Origin: an uncultured Clostridium sp.
GTDB lineage: Bacteria; Bacillota; Clostridia; TANB77; CAG-508
DNA length: 6,782 bases
Assembly (NCBI GenBank): GCA_900556945.1
Contig: USQP01000041.1
Coordinates: 1-6,782 of the forward strand
Reading direction: 5' to 3'
The notes beneath the pieces are model-generated. The model searched no databases, was not told the origin of the DNA, and saw only the letters and a list, made by a program, of their open reading frames with translations. A program made the translations under genes and the position numbers. Below, piece by piece: positions 1 to 5,525 of the stretch. The number at the start of each line of letters is the position of its first letter. The stretch's first letter is position 1.

Positions 1-41
1 TTCTAGCTTCGTCGGCAGCGTCAGATGTGTATAAGAGACAG
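1..41 (+). other. Illumina Nextera adapter contamination (i5 index, read-1 adapter, Tn5 mosaic end)
   Basis: Bases 9-22 read TCGTCGGCAGCGTC, the Nextera read-1 adapter, and bases 23-41 read AGATGTGTATAAGAGACAG, the 19-bp Tn5 mosaic end used in tagmentation. The eight bases before it, TTCTAGCT, sit exactly where the i5 index lies, and from memory match Nextera XT v2 index S515. This is library sequence left on the contig end, not genomic DNA. Genomic sequence starts at about base 42. The adapter supplies a false stop codon (21-23) and six false residues to the gene that runs off this end. Confidence 0.98.
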
Positions 42-1373
42 ACTTATCGCATCTTTAAATTTTTGTTTTATATAATAATATATCACCTGCTCAGAAAAAG
101 AAGATTTATAAAACTTATAACATTCTGGGCAATGAGAATTATTAGCAACTCTGGTACTGATTTGTGCTTTCCATGAATGACCATTTTCACATTTCCAGTA
201 TACTTTTTTTCCACTTTGAGGAAATACTTTTTCTACATCTATATCCTTATTTTTTTCATAATCCCATTCCTTACATAAATCTGGATATAAAGCCAATAAA
301 TTATATTCTTCACTTGTTCTTTTGTGCTCACAATATGGGCATCCTTTAATGTTTATTTGATTGTGTACTTTATTTCTCCAAGAATGTCCTTTTTTACATT
401 TCCAATACACTTCCCTTTTCGTATTAGGTGCTATTGATTCTACTGGTATTTTGTTTTTTTTCTCATCATATAGCATAGCTACTTTAGGATATTCTGTTTT
501 CAAATTGTATTCTTTTGAAACAATATTCTTTTCACATATTGGACAATGAATTTTTCTTCCATTCCACATATCATTCGGTGACATACTCCAAGAATGTCCT
601 TTTTTACATTTCCAATATACATCCTTGTTCGATGCACATGTCATATAATGTGGATCCCATTCTTGATTTTTTTCAAAATCCCAATATACTAATAATTCTT
701 TTTCCTTTGTTATAATTGGTGTTTTTCGATCGCAATAAATACACCCTAGAGCCCTTGGATCTGATTTTGTTTTTATTTTACTTTTCCATGAATGACCATT
801 TTCACATTTCCAATATACTTCCAAGTTTGAACTCTTATGAATTTTTGTTGGATCTAACCCTACATTCTTTTCGTAATCCCAATATTTTATTACTTTTTCT
901 ATTTTATCAATTGTTATTCGTTCTGCTTTCTTTGTTATGCCTGCGCAAAAAGGACATAATAGAGCCCCTTTCCTACTTTTATTTCTTACTGTGTCTTTCC
1001 ATGAGTGACCATTTGGGCACTTCCAATATACTTCTTTATAAGAACAAGCTGTAATTGATTTCGGACTAATTTCTTTATTCTTTTCATAGTCCCAATATTT
1101 CATTAATTTTCTATTTTGAAAGACCAGCTCTCGACGTCCAGTATTTTTCTTTCTATCACAAAATGGACAAGGAAGTGAATATTTGCTTGCTTTCGTATTT
1201 ACTTTACTTTTCCACGAATGACCATTTTCACATTTCCAATATACTTTTATTTCCGATCCACATGTAATTTTTTTTGGATCCAGTCCTTTATTCTTTTCAT
1301 AATCCCAATATTTTAAAACTTTTTTAGTTTGAAAGATAGTTGCTCTTTTCTTTCTTTTCTTTTTTTCTTCCAT
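42..1373 (-). CDS. Six-repeat zinc-ribbon protein (DUF4379-like), C-terminus missing at contig end
   Basis: About 444 genuine residues remain, with a basic N-terminus (MEEKKKRKKR) followed by six tandem repeats of roughly 70 residues. Each repeat has a YWDYEKN-like motif, then VYWKCxxGHSW, then CPxC. The Cys/His positions are C48/H52/C69/C72, C119/H123/C140/C143, C190/H194/C211/C214, C256/H260/C277/C280, C326/H330/C345/C348 and C395/H399/C415/C418, so all six ribbons look able to bind zinc. This matches the 'probable zinc-ribbon' family DUF4379 (PF14311). After the last ribbon the text SSFSEQVIYYYIKQKFKDAI resembles the segment that, in homologues I recall, opens a restriction-endonuclease-like domain; that domain is missing here. 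The in-frame stop at 21-23 and the last residues LSLIHI come from the adapter. The ATG at 1371-1373 has AGAGAGG nine bases upstream and its own promoter. A DNA-binding or nuclease role is inferred; the substrate is unknown. Confidence 0.88.
120..1319 (-). repeat. Six tandem intragenic repeats of about 200-213 bp encoding zinc ribbons
   Basis: The zinc-ribbon gene is built from six direct repeats. Their most conserved DNA block encodes VYWKC..GHSW and lies near 170, 377, 587, 786, 999 and 1209, a period of about 199-213 bp. Blocks near 786 and 1209 are almost identical over more than 30 bases, as are those near 377 and 587, while the sequence between blocks has diverged. This suggests tandem duplication with local homogenisation or strong constraint. 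Repeats like this beside a contig end may also have helped break the assembly. Confidence 0.9.
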
Positions 1374-1409
1374 ATTCTGTTTCCTCTCTTAATAAGTTAT
1401 TCAATCATA

Positions 1410-1439
1410 ATTTTAGAAAATTTTTCTTTATTTTGTCAA
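1410..1439 (-). promoter_or_regulatory. Sigma-A-like promoter of the zinc-ribbon gene
   Basis: On the minus strand a perfect -35 TTGACA (1434-1439) is followed by an 18-base spacer and a -10 TAAAAT (1410-1415). Transcription would begin near 1402, giving a leader of about 30 bases that contains the AGAGAGG ribosome binding site (1383-1389). With the terminator at 1505-1553 upstream, this gene should be transcribed independently of the NUDIX gene. Confidence 0.7.
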
Positions 1440-1472
1440 TTTTTTCTTTTTGTGTAAGAAAGGATTATTAAC

Positions 1473-1496
1473 ATGAAAGAAAAGCAAGAATTCTAA
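1473..1496 (+). other. Possible seven-codon leader-like ORF (MKEKQEF), doubtful
   Basis: On the plus strand AAAGGA (1459-1464) lies eight bases before ATG AAA GAA AAG CAA GAA TTC TAA. The 19-bp hairpin with a T-run at 1505-1553 follows nine bases later. A ribosome binding site, short peptide and terminator is the layout of an attenuator, but no plus-strand gene lies downstream and no good promoter is visible. It is probably a chance match or the remnant of a lost gene. Confidence 0.2.
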
Positions 1497-1504
1497 CAAT
1501 ATAT

Positions 1505-1553
1505 AAAAAGAACTTATCAATTTAGTGTCATGCCAAATTGATAAGTTCTTTTT
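1505..1553 (-). terminator. Rho-independent terminator after the NUDIX gene, probably bidirectional
   Basis: Arms 1505-1523 and 1535-1553 form a perfect 19-bp stem (core AAGAACTTATCAATTT) with an 11-base loop. The outer part of the stem is A/T, so each strand ends in a T-run: TTTTT on the minus strand and TTTTTT on the plus strand. It begins 37 bases beyond the NUDIX stop codon and upstream of the zinc-ribbon promoter. It is the natural end of the NUDIX transcript and could also stop transcription from the other side. Confidence 0.85.
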
Positions 1554-1589
1554 TATTTTCTTTTAGATTTGTTTTTTATCTTTTTTACC

Positions 1590-2066
1590 TTATTTCTTAT
1601 TATCAATATTTATTTTATGTACCGGATATTTTCCTTCTTTTAATATTTCTTTTACAACTTGTGGCAAAATAGGATGTTCACTAATTTTATTTAAATCTAG
1701 CCACACATATTTTAAATAGTCTTTTCCTTCTATATTTTTTAACTCTTCTTCTATTAATTTATCTTTTTTTTCTTTAAATTCTGCTTGATAGATAAACATA
1801 TATTCATGGTATTTTGCCCCTTTCATCTCAAAAAAGTTCTCTATTGTTGCGATATATCCTGTTATTTCTATCTCTTTTCCAATCTCTTCTTTTACTTCTC
1901 TTTTTATAGTCGTTTCTGAATCTTCTCCAATCTTTACTCTTCCTCCAATTAAGCAATAATGATCGGAATTAATGTTTCTATGCACTAAAACTTTATTATT
2001 ATGCTGAATCATACAAGCTGCTCTTACATTTAATTTATAATCATCTACATTAATTGTAATATCCAT
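1590..2066 (-). CDS. NUDIX hydrolase, 158 aa
   Basis: This is a single-domain NUDIX protein. The family hydrolyses nucleoside diphosphates linked to another moiety, using divalent metal. The NUDIX box GX5EX7REUXEEXG is intact: G42, E48, then REVKEEIG at 56-63, with E57, E60 and E61 in the metal-binding positions. The preceding GG (41-42) and the strand AACMIQHNNKVLVHR (16-30) fit the usual fold. No accessory domain or signal peptide is seen. The length is normal for a stand-alone enzyme in the cytoplasm. The box alone does not reveal the substrate; nucleotide sugars, ADP-ribose and damaged dNTPs are all possible. The ATG has AGGGAG (2074-2079) seven bases upstream. The gene lies 84 bases after adhE, separated by a terminator. 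I see no convincing promoter of its own, so expression may rest on a weak AT-rich promoter or on readthrough from adhE. Confidence 0.93.
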   Translation of the reverse strand: MDITINVDDYKLNVRAACMIQHNNKVLVHRNINSDHYCLIGGRVKIGEDSETTIKREVKEEIGKEIEITGYIATIENFFEMKGAKYHEYMFIYQAEFKEKKDKLIEEELKNIEGKDYLKYVWLDLNKISEHPILPQVVKEILKEGKYPVHKINIDNKK

Positions 2067-2116
2067 TTTTCTTCTCCCTATATTTTATTTATATTAATTA
2101 ACTTTAATAACATACA

Positions 2117-2147
2117 GAAAGAAAGCCAGATTAACTGGCTTTCTTTC
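2117..2147 (-). terminator. Terminator after adhE
   Basis: A perfect 13-bp stem is formed by 2117-2129 and 2135-2147 (GAAAGAAAGCCAG pairing with CTGGCTTTCTTTC) with a five-base loop. It starts three bases after the adhE stop codon. The run after the stem on the minus strand is only moderately T-rich (TGTATGTTATT), so some readthrough into the NUDIX gene is plausible. Confidence 0.75.
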
Positions 2148-2150
2148 CTT

Positions 2151-4754
2151 CTATTTACCATAATAGCTATCTAAAAGAATTTGTTTTAATTCTGTAACTA
2201 GTGGTAATCTTGGATTCGCTGTTGTACATTGATCTTCAAAAGCTCTATCTGCTAACATATCTACTTTAGCTAAAAATTCATCTTCTTCAATTCCCGCTTC
2301 TTTAAAAGATTTTGGAATATTCATATGAGCATTCATTTCTTTTATTTTCTCAATTAAACTATTAATTCCTTCCTCTTTAGAATCTGCTTTTAATCCTATC
2401 TTCTTTGCTAACTCATAATATTTTTCATCGGCTATAAAATATTCATACTTAGGGAATGATACAAACTTAGTTGGCTTACTACTATTATAACGGATAACAT
2501 ATGGTAACAAAATTGCATTAATCCTACCATGTGGCATATGGAATTCTGCCCCTAATTTATGTGCTAAGGAATGGTTAATTCCTAAAAATGCATTTGTAAA
2601 TGCCATTCCAGCAATCGTACTTGCATTATGCATTTTCTCTCTTGCCATTTGATTGCTTCCATCCTCGTAGGCTATTTCTAAATATTTTACTACTAATTCA
2701 GATGCTTTTTCTGCTAATCCATCTGTATAATCAGATGCCATATTGGATACATAAGCTTCAATCGCATGTGTTAAAACATCCATACCTGTATCTGCTGTGA
2801 TTGATTTTGGTAGACTCATTACTAAATCTGGATCAACAATCGCTACATCTGGTGTTAATTCATAATCTGCTAAAGGATATTTTTTATTTTTCTCTTTATC
2901 GGTTATAACCGCAAAAGAAGTTACTTCTGAACCTGTTCCAGATGTGGTTGGAATAGCTACCATCTTGCATTTTCTTCCTAATTTAGGAAATTTATAGGTA
3001 CGCTTTCTAATGTCCATAAATTTTAATTTTAATCCTTCTGCATCCGCATCTGGATATTCGTAGAATAGCCACATACCTTTTGCTGCATCAATTGGACTTC
3101 CTCCTCCTAAAGCAATAACTACATCTGGCTTAAAGTTTTCCATGGCTTTTACACCTTTTTTTATGGTATCAAAAGATGGATCTGACTCTACCTCACTAAA
3201 TATTTCAGAGTGTACATATTGATTTCTTTTTCTTAAATGATATAATATTTTATCTACATATCCTAATTTCACCATTGATTCATCTGTTACAATAAATGCT
3301 CTTTCAATGTCTGGCATTTTCTCTAAATACTGTATTGATCCTGCTTCAAAATATATTTTTTCTGGCACTTTAAACCATTGCATATTAACTCTCCTTTTAC
3401 TTGTTCTTTTAATATTAATTAGATTAACGGAAGATACATTTGCTGTTGTTGAATTTCCACCAAATGATCCACATCCAAGTGTAAGAGATGGCATATTCGT
3501 ATTATAAATATCTCCAATGGCTCCATGTGTAGATGGAGAATTTACTATAATTCTTCCTGCTTTCATAGTTTCAGAGAATTTTAATATGGTTTCTTTATTT
3601 TCTGAATGAATAACTGCCGAATGTCCTAGTCCTCCAAATTCTAATAATTTTTCTGCTTTCTCAATTCCTTCTTTTTCGTTCTCGACAATATAATAAGTTA
3701 AAACTGGACTTAATTTTTCTTTTGAAAATGGATAATCCTGGCCGATTCCTTCTTCATATACAACAAGCACTTTGGTATCTTCTGGTACTTCAAATCCTGC
3801 TTCTTTTGCTATTGCATATGGTGATTGTCCTGGAACATGTGATTTTAATTTATATCCATATTCTTTCGTTTCTTCAAACATACTTTCTTGTAATTTTTTC
3901 TTCTCTTCTTGACTTACAAAATAGCATCCATCTTCTTTCATCAATTTTTCAAATTCTTCATAAATATCTCTATCTACCAAAACAGCTTGTTCTGATGCAC
4001 ATATCATACCATTATCAAAAGCTTTTGATAAAACCAAGTCATTTACAGATGTTTTTAGTTTTGCTGTTTTATCAATATAACAAGGTACATTTCCTGGTCC
4101 TACACCTAATGCTGGTTTTCCACAAGAATAAGCTGATTTTACCATTCCTGTTCCTCCTGTTGCTAAAATCAAGTTCACATCTGGATGATTCATCAATAAC
4201 CTTGTTGCTAAGATACTTGGTTCTTCTATCCATAAAATGCAATCTTCTGGTGCTCCTACCTTTACCGCTGCTTCTCTTAAAATTTCTGCTGCTTTTGAAC
4301 TACATTTTTGAGCAGATGGATGAAATCCAAATATAATAACATTTCTCGTTTTTGCAGCTATGATAGATTTGAACATTGTTGTCGATGTTGGATTCGTAAC
4401 TGGTGTTACTCCTGCAATAATTCCAACTGGCTCAGCAATTTCTACATAACCTTCTTCTTCATTTTCATTGATAATTCCTACTGTTTTTTCATGTTTGATA
4501 CTGTGATAGACATATTCTGTTGCAAACATATTCTTTGTTATTTTGTCTTCATAAATTCCTCTTCCCGTTTCTTCCACTGCCATTTTTGCAAGTTCCATAT
4601 GATGTTCTAATCCTGCCATAGACATTGCCTTTGTTATGTCGTCTACTGTTCCTTGATCTAACTTTAGATATTCCTCTGATGCTTTTTTTGCTCTTTCTAC
4701 TAAACTATCAATCATTTTTTTTATTCTCTCTTCTTGGTTTATCTCTTCAGACAT
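2151..4754 (-). CDS. adhE: Bifunctional acetaldehyde-CoA/alcohol dehydrogenase AdhE, 867 aa
   Basis: AdhE reduces acetyl-CoA to acetaldehyde and then to ethanol, regenerating two NAD+ in anaerobic fermentation. The N-terminal aldehyde dehydrogenase domain (about 15-440) shows TGGTGM (199-204), GVGPGN (217-222) and the catalytic cysteine C252 in ICASEQ. A short linker (about 441-460) joins it to the iron-dependent alcohol dehydrogenase domain (about 461-865). This carries the NAD-binding GGGSPIDAAK (550-559), PTTSGTGSEVT (602-612) and the predicted iron ligands D659, H663, H728 and H742, in TGMDVLTHAIEAY and GINHSLAHKLG...MPHG. Both active sites look intact and the length is typical of clostridial AdhE. 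Family members form helical filaments (spirosomes) in the cytoplasm. The ATG has a perfect AAGGAGG (4761-4767) six bases upstream. The gene has its own promoter and terminator and is monocistronic or leaks into the NUDIX gene. Redox control by Rex is common for clostridial adhE, but no full Rex site is visible here. Confidence 0.98.
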   Translation of the reverse strand: MSEEINQEERIKKMIDSLVERAKKASEEYLKLDQGTVDDITKAMSMAGLEHHMELAKMAVEETGRGIYEDKITKNMFATEYVYHSIKHEKTVGIINENEEEGYVEIAEPVGIIAGVTPVTNPTSTTMFKSIIAAKTRNVIIFGFHPSAQKCSSKAAEILREAAVKVGAPEDCILWIEEPSILATRLLMNHPDVNLILATGGTGMVKSAYSCGKPALGVGPGNVPCYIDKTAKLKTSVNDLVLSKAFDNGMICASEQAVLVDRDIYEEFEKLMKEDGCYFVSQEEKKKLQESMFEETKEYGYKLKSHVPGQSPYAIAKEAGFEVPEDTKVLVVYEEGIGQDYPFSKEKLSPVLTYYIVENEKEGIEKAEKLLEFGGLGHSAVIHSENKETILKFSETMKAGRIIVNSPSTHGAIGDIYNTNMPSLTLGCGSFGGNSTTANVSSVNLINIKRTSKRRVNMQWFKVPEKIYFEAGSIQYLEKMPDIERAFIVTDESMVKLGYVDKILYHLRKRNQYVHSEIFSEVESDPSFDTIKKGVKAMENFKPDVVIALGGGSPIDAAKGMWLFYEYPDADAEGLKLKFMDIRKRTYKFPKLGRKCKMVAIPTTSGTGSEVTSFAVITDKEKNKKYPLADYELTPDVAIVDPDLVMSLPKSITADTGMDVLTHAIEAYVSNMASDYTDGLAEKASELVVKYLEIAYEDGSNQMAREKMHNASTIAGMAFTNAFLGINHSLAHKLGAEFHMPHGRINAILLPYVIRYNSSKPTKFVSFPKYEYFIADEKYYELAKKIGLKADSKEEGINSLIEKIKEMNAHMNIPKSFKEAGIEEDEFLAKVDMLADRAFEDQCTTANPRLPLVTELKQILLDSYYGK

Positions 4755-4790
4755 AAAACTCCTCCTTAGTTCTTTCGTTTATTCTTTTCT

Positions 4791-4818
4791 ATTATATATT
4801 ATTATTTTTTTTTGTCAA
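4791..4818 (-). promoter_or_regulatory. Sigma-A-like promoter of adhE
   Basis: On the minus strand TTGACA (4813-4818) and TATAAT (4791-4796), both perfect consensus, are separated by 16 bases of A/T. Transcription would start near 4784, leaving a leader of about 30 bases with the AAGGAGG ribosome binding site. The strength of promoter and ribosome binding site together fits a highly expressed fermentation enzyme. Confidence 0.8.
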
Positions 4819-4841
4819 ATTTATACTTAAATATTTTCTAT

Positions 4842-4886
4842 AAAAAAAGTGTTAACAAAATTTATTTATCTGTTAACACTCTTTTT
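4842..4886 (-). terminator. Terminator after the Spo0A-domain ORF, upstream of adhE
   Basis: Arms AGTGTTAACA (4848-4857) and TGTTAACACT (4871-4880) pair over 10 bp around a 13-base loop. Beyond one A/C mismatch, A/T pairs (4842-4846 with 4882-4886) extend the stem. On the minus strand the stem ends in a run of seven T. It lies 9 bases after the Spo0A-domain stop codon and 23 bases upstream of the adhE -35 box. Each arm contains the palindrome TGTTAACA. Confidence 0.85.
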
Positions 4887-4895
4887 GACGTTTAA

Positions 4896-5126
4896 TTAAA
4901 CGTACTCTCTCTTTTCGTGCCTTAACATATCTACAATTAAAGCTACAAATTCCGCATTAGTTGGTTTTCCTCTTCTGGGATCAATAGAATATCCAAATAA
5001 TTTATTTAATAATTCTATATTCCCTCTGTCCCAAGCGACTTCAATCGCATGCCGAATAGCTCTTTCGACTCTAGAAGATGTAGTCTGATACTTTTTAGCA
5101 ACCATTGGATATAAGTCTTTTGTCAT
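4896..5126 (-). CDS. Truncated Spo0A C-terminal DNA-binding domain, 76 aa
   Basis: The sequence [20 protein letters not shown] (2-21), followed by [15 protein letters not shown] (22-36), LFGYSID (43-49) and [19 protein letters not shown] (53-71), closely matches the last part of the Spo0A effector domain, including the recognition helix around [15 protein letters not shown]. Spo0A is the response regulator for entry into sporulation and is usually about 260-275 aa. Here the receiver domain and the first helices of the effector domain are absent. The in-frame open stretch upstream ([17 protein letters not shown]) does not resemble Spo0A and meets a stop codon. The ATG at 5124-5126 has no ribosome binding site of its own but overlaps the stop of the preceding ORF as ATGA, which suggests translational coupling. 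It may be a decayed spo0A, a miniature phosphorylation-independent regulator, or a frameshifted fusion. The domain identity is strong; that it is functional is uncertain. Confidence 0.75.
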   Translation of the reverse strand: MTKDLYPMVAKKYQTTSSRVERAIRHAIEVAWDRGNIELLNKLFGYSIDPRRGKPTNAEFVALIVDMLRHEKREYV

Positions 5127-5138
5127 CGATATCGATGA
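5123..5138. repeat. Perfect 16-bp palindrome TCATCGATATCGATGA at the ORF overlap
   Basis: The sequence reads identically on both strands and holds the TGA stop of the 46-codon ORF and the ATG start of the Spo0A-domain ORF. A T3/A3 flank extends the symmetry across one unpaired base. In RNA it could fold as a six-base-pair hairpin with a four-base loop that hides the ATG, or in DNA act as a dimer-binding operator. Both roles are inference. Confidence 0.6.
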
Positions 5139-5263
5139 AAATCGGACATGTAATCTTTCATAATCTTCATTTTTAAATCATTGTTTAAAGGTTCCCGAAA
5201 ATTTGCCTCTCTTCTTTCGACTCCCTTTCTTTTTTGAATTCCCATTTCGCTTATTGTTGACAT
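5123..5263 (-). CDS. Small basic hypothetical protein, 46 aa, coupled to the Spo0A-domain ORF
   Basis: The ORF runs from ATG (5261-5263) to TGA (5123-5125). AAGGAG (5273-5278) lies nine bases before the start, the best translation signal in this region. The product starts [20 protein letters not shown] and ends [12 protein letters not shown]. It is basic, with 11 Lys/Arg against 7 Asp/Glu, and has no cysteines or hydrophobic segment. I do not recognise it. It does not resemble the part of Spo0A that should precede the downstream fragment, which argues against a simple frameshift splitting one gene. The four-base ATGA overlap means a terminating ribosome could restart on the Spo0A-domain ORF. 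It could be a real small protein, a coupling leader, or part of a decayed gene. Confidence 0.5.
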   Translation of the reverse strand: MSTISEMGIQKRKGVERREANFREPLNNDLKMKIMKDYMSDFHRYR

Positions 5264-5264
5264 T

Positions 5265-5381
5265 TTAATTCACTCCTTCTAATTTTTTGGTTCTTGCCCA
5301 AATAAGCATTTCAAATTTTAACATCTTTTTTCTTTTTCGCCTTAATTGTTTTACAAAAGCTGGTAATTCCTTTATAAAAAC
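5265..5381 (-). pseudogene. Open frame without a proper start, possible gene remnant
   Basis: After a TAG there are 38 open codons including LPAFVKQLRRKRKK and MLKFEMLIWARTKKLEGVN, ending in TAA one base upstream of the next ATG, with the next gene's AAGGAG inside its last codons. That close packing is typical of an operon. However, the only ATGs (first at 5322-5324) lack a ribosome binding site, and the frame is closed further upstream. It may be the tail of a decayed gene, or chance in AT-rich DNA. The rest of the stretch up to 5464 holds only very short open frames and no clear promoter. Confidence 0.25.
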
Positions 5382-5464
5382 CTAGTTTTCGACTTATTTT
5401 TTTATAAATAAATCATTTTCGTGTAAGAATAGTCTCCTTCTATGCAATCTATTTTAAATAAAAC

Positions 5465-5516
5465 ACTTGAGAAATATTCATATTTGATTATCTGTCTTCT
5501 ATGAATTTTCTCAAGT
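5465..5516 (-). terminator. Terminator after the M23 peptidase gene
   Basis: On the minus strand ACTTGAGAAAATTCATA (5500-5516) pairs with the complementary arm at 5465-5482 through 17 base pairs with one bulged base. The loop is 17 bases and a moderately T-rich GTTTTATTT follows. It begins nine bases beyond the peptidase stop codon. The large loop and modest T-run make it weaker than the other terminators here. Confidence 0.7.
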
Positions 5517-5525
5517 TAAATTTTT

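Noticed and set aside
23..41. Tn5 mosaic end as evidence of a natural transposon
   Set aside because: It is joined to the Nextera read-1 adapter and index at the very contig end, so it is library sequence, with no transposase or second end nearby.
716..1054. Plus-strand open frames opposite the zinc-ribbon gene
   Set aside because: They carry the mirrored repeat pattern of the minus-strand gene (Phe/Leu/His-rich) and have no translation signals.
120..1319. Regularly spaced repeats as a CRISPR array
   Set aside because: The period is over 200 bp and the repeats stay in one reading frame encoding zinc ribbons, so they are protein repeats.
3722..4336. Long plus-strand open frame of about 200 codons opposite adhE
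   Set aside because: It is the leucine-rich shadow of the adhE codons, with no ribosome binding site and no recognisable domain.
5216..5394. Two AGTCGAA sequences (minus strand, 5216-5222 and 5388-5394) as possible Spo0A boxes
   Set aside because: They match the TGTCGAA box at only six of seven positions, one lies inside a coding ORF, a third copy at 5064-5070 is explained by codons for Val-Glu-Arg, and neither is placed against a clear promoter.
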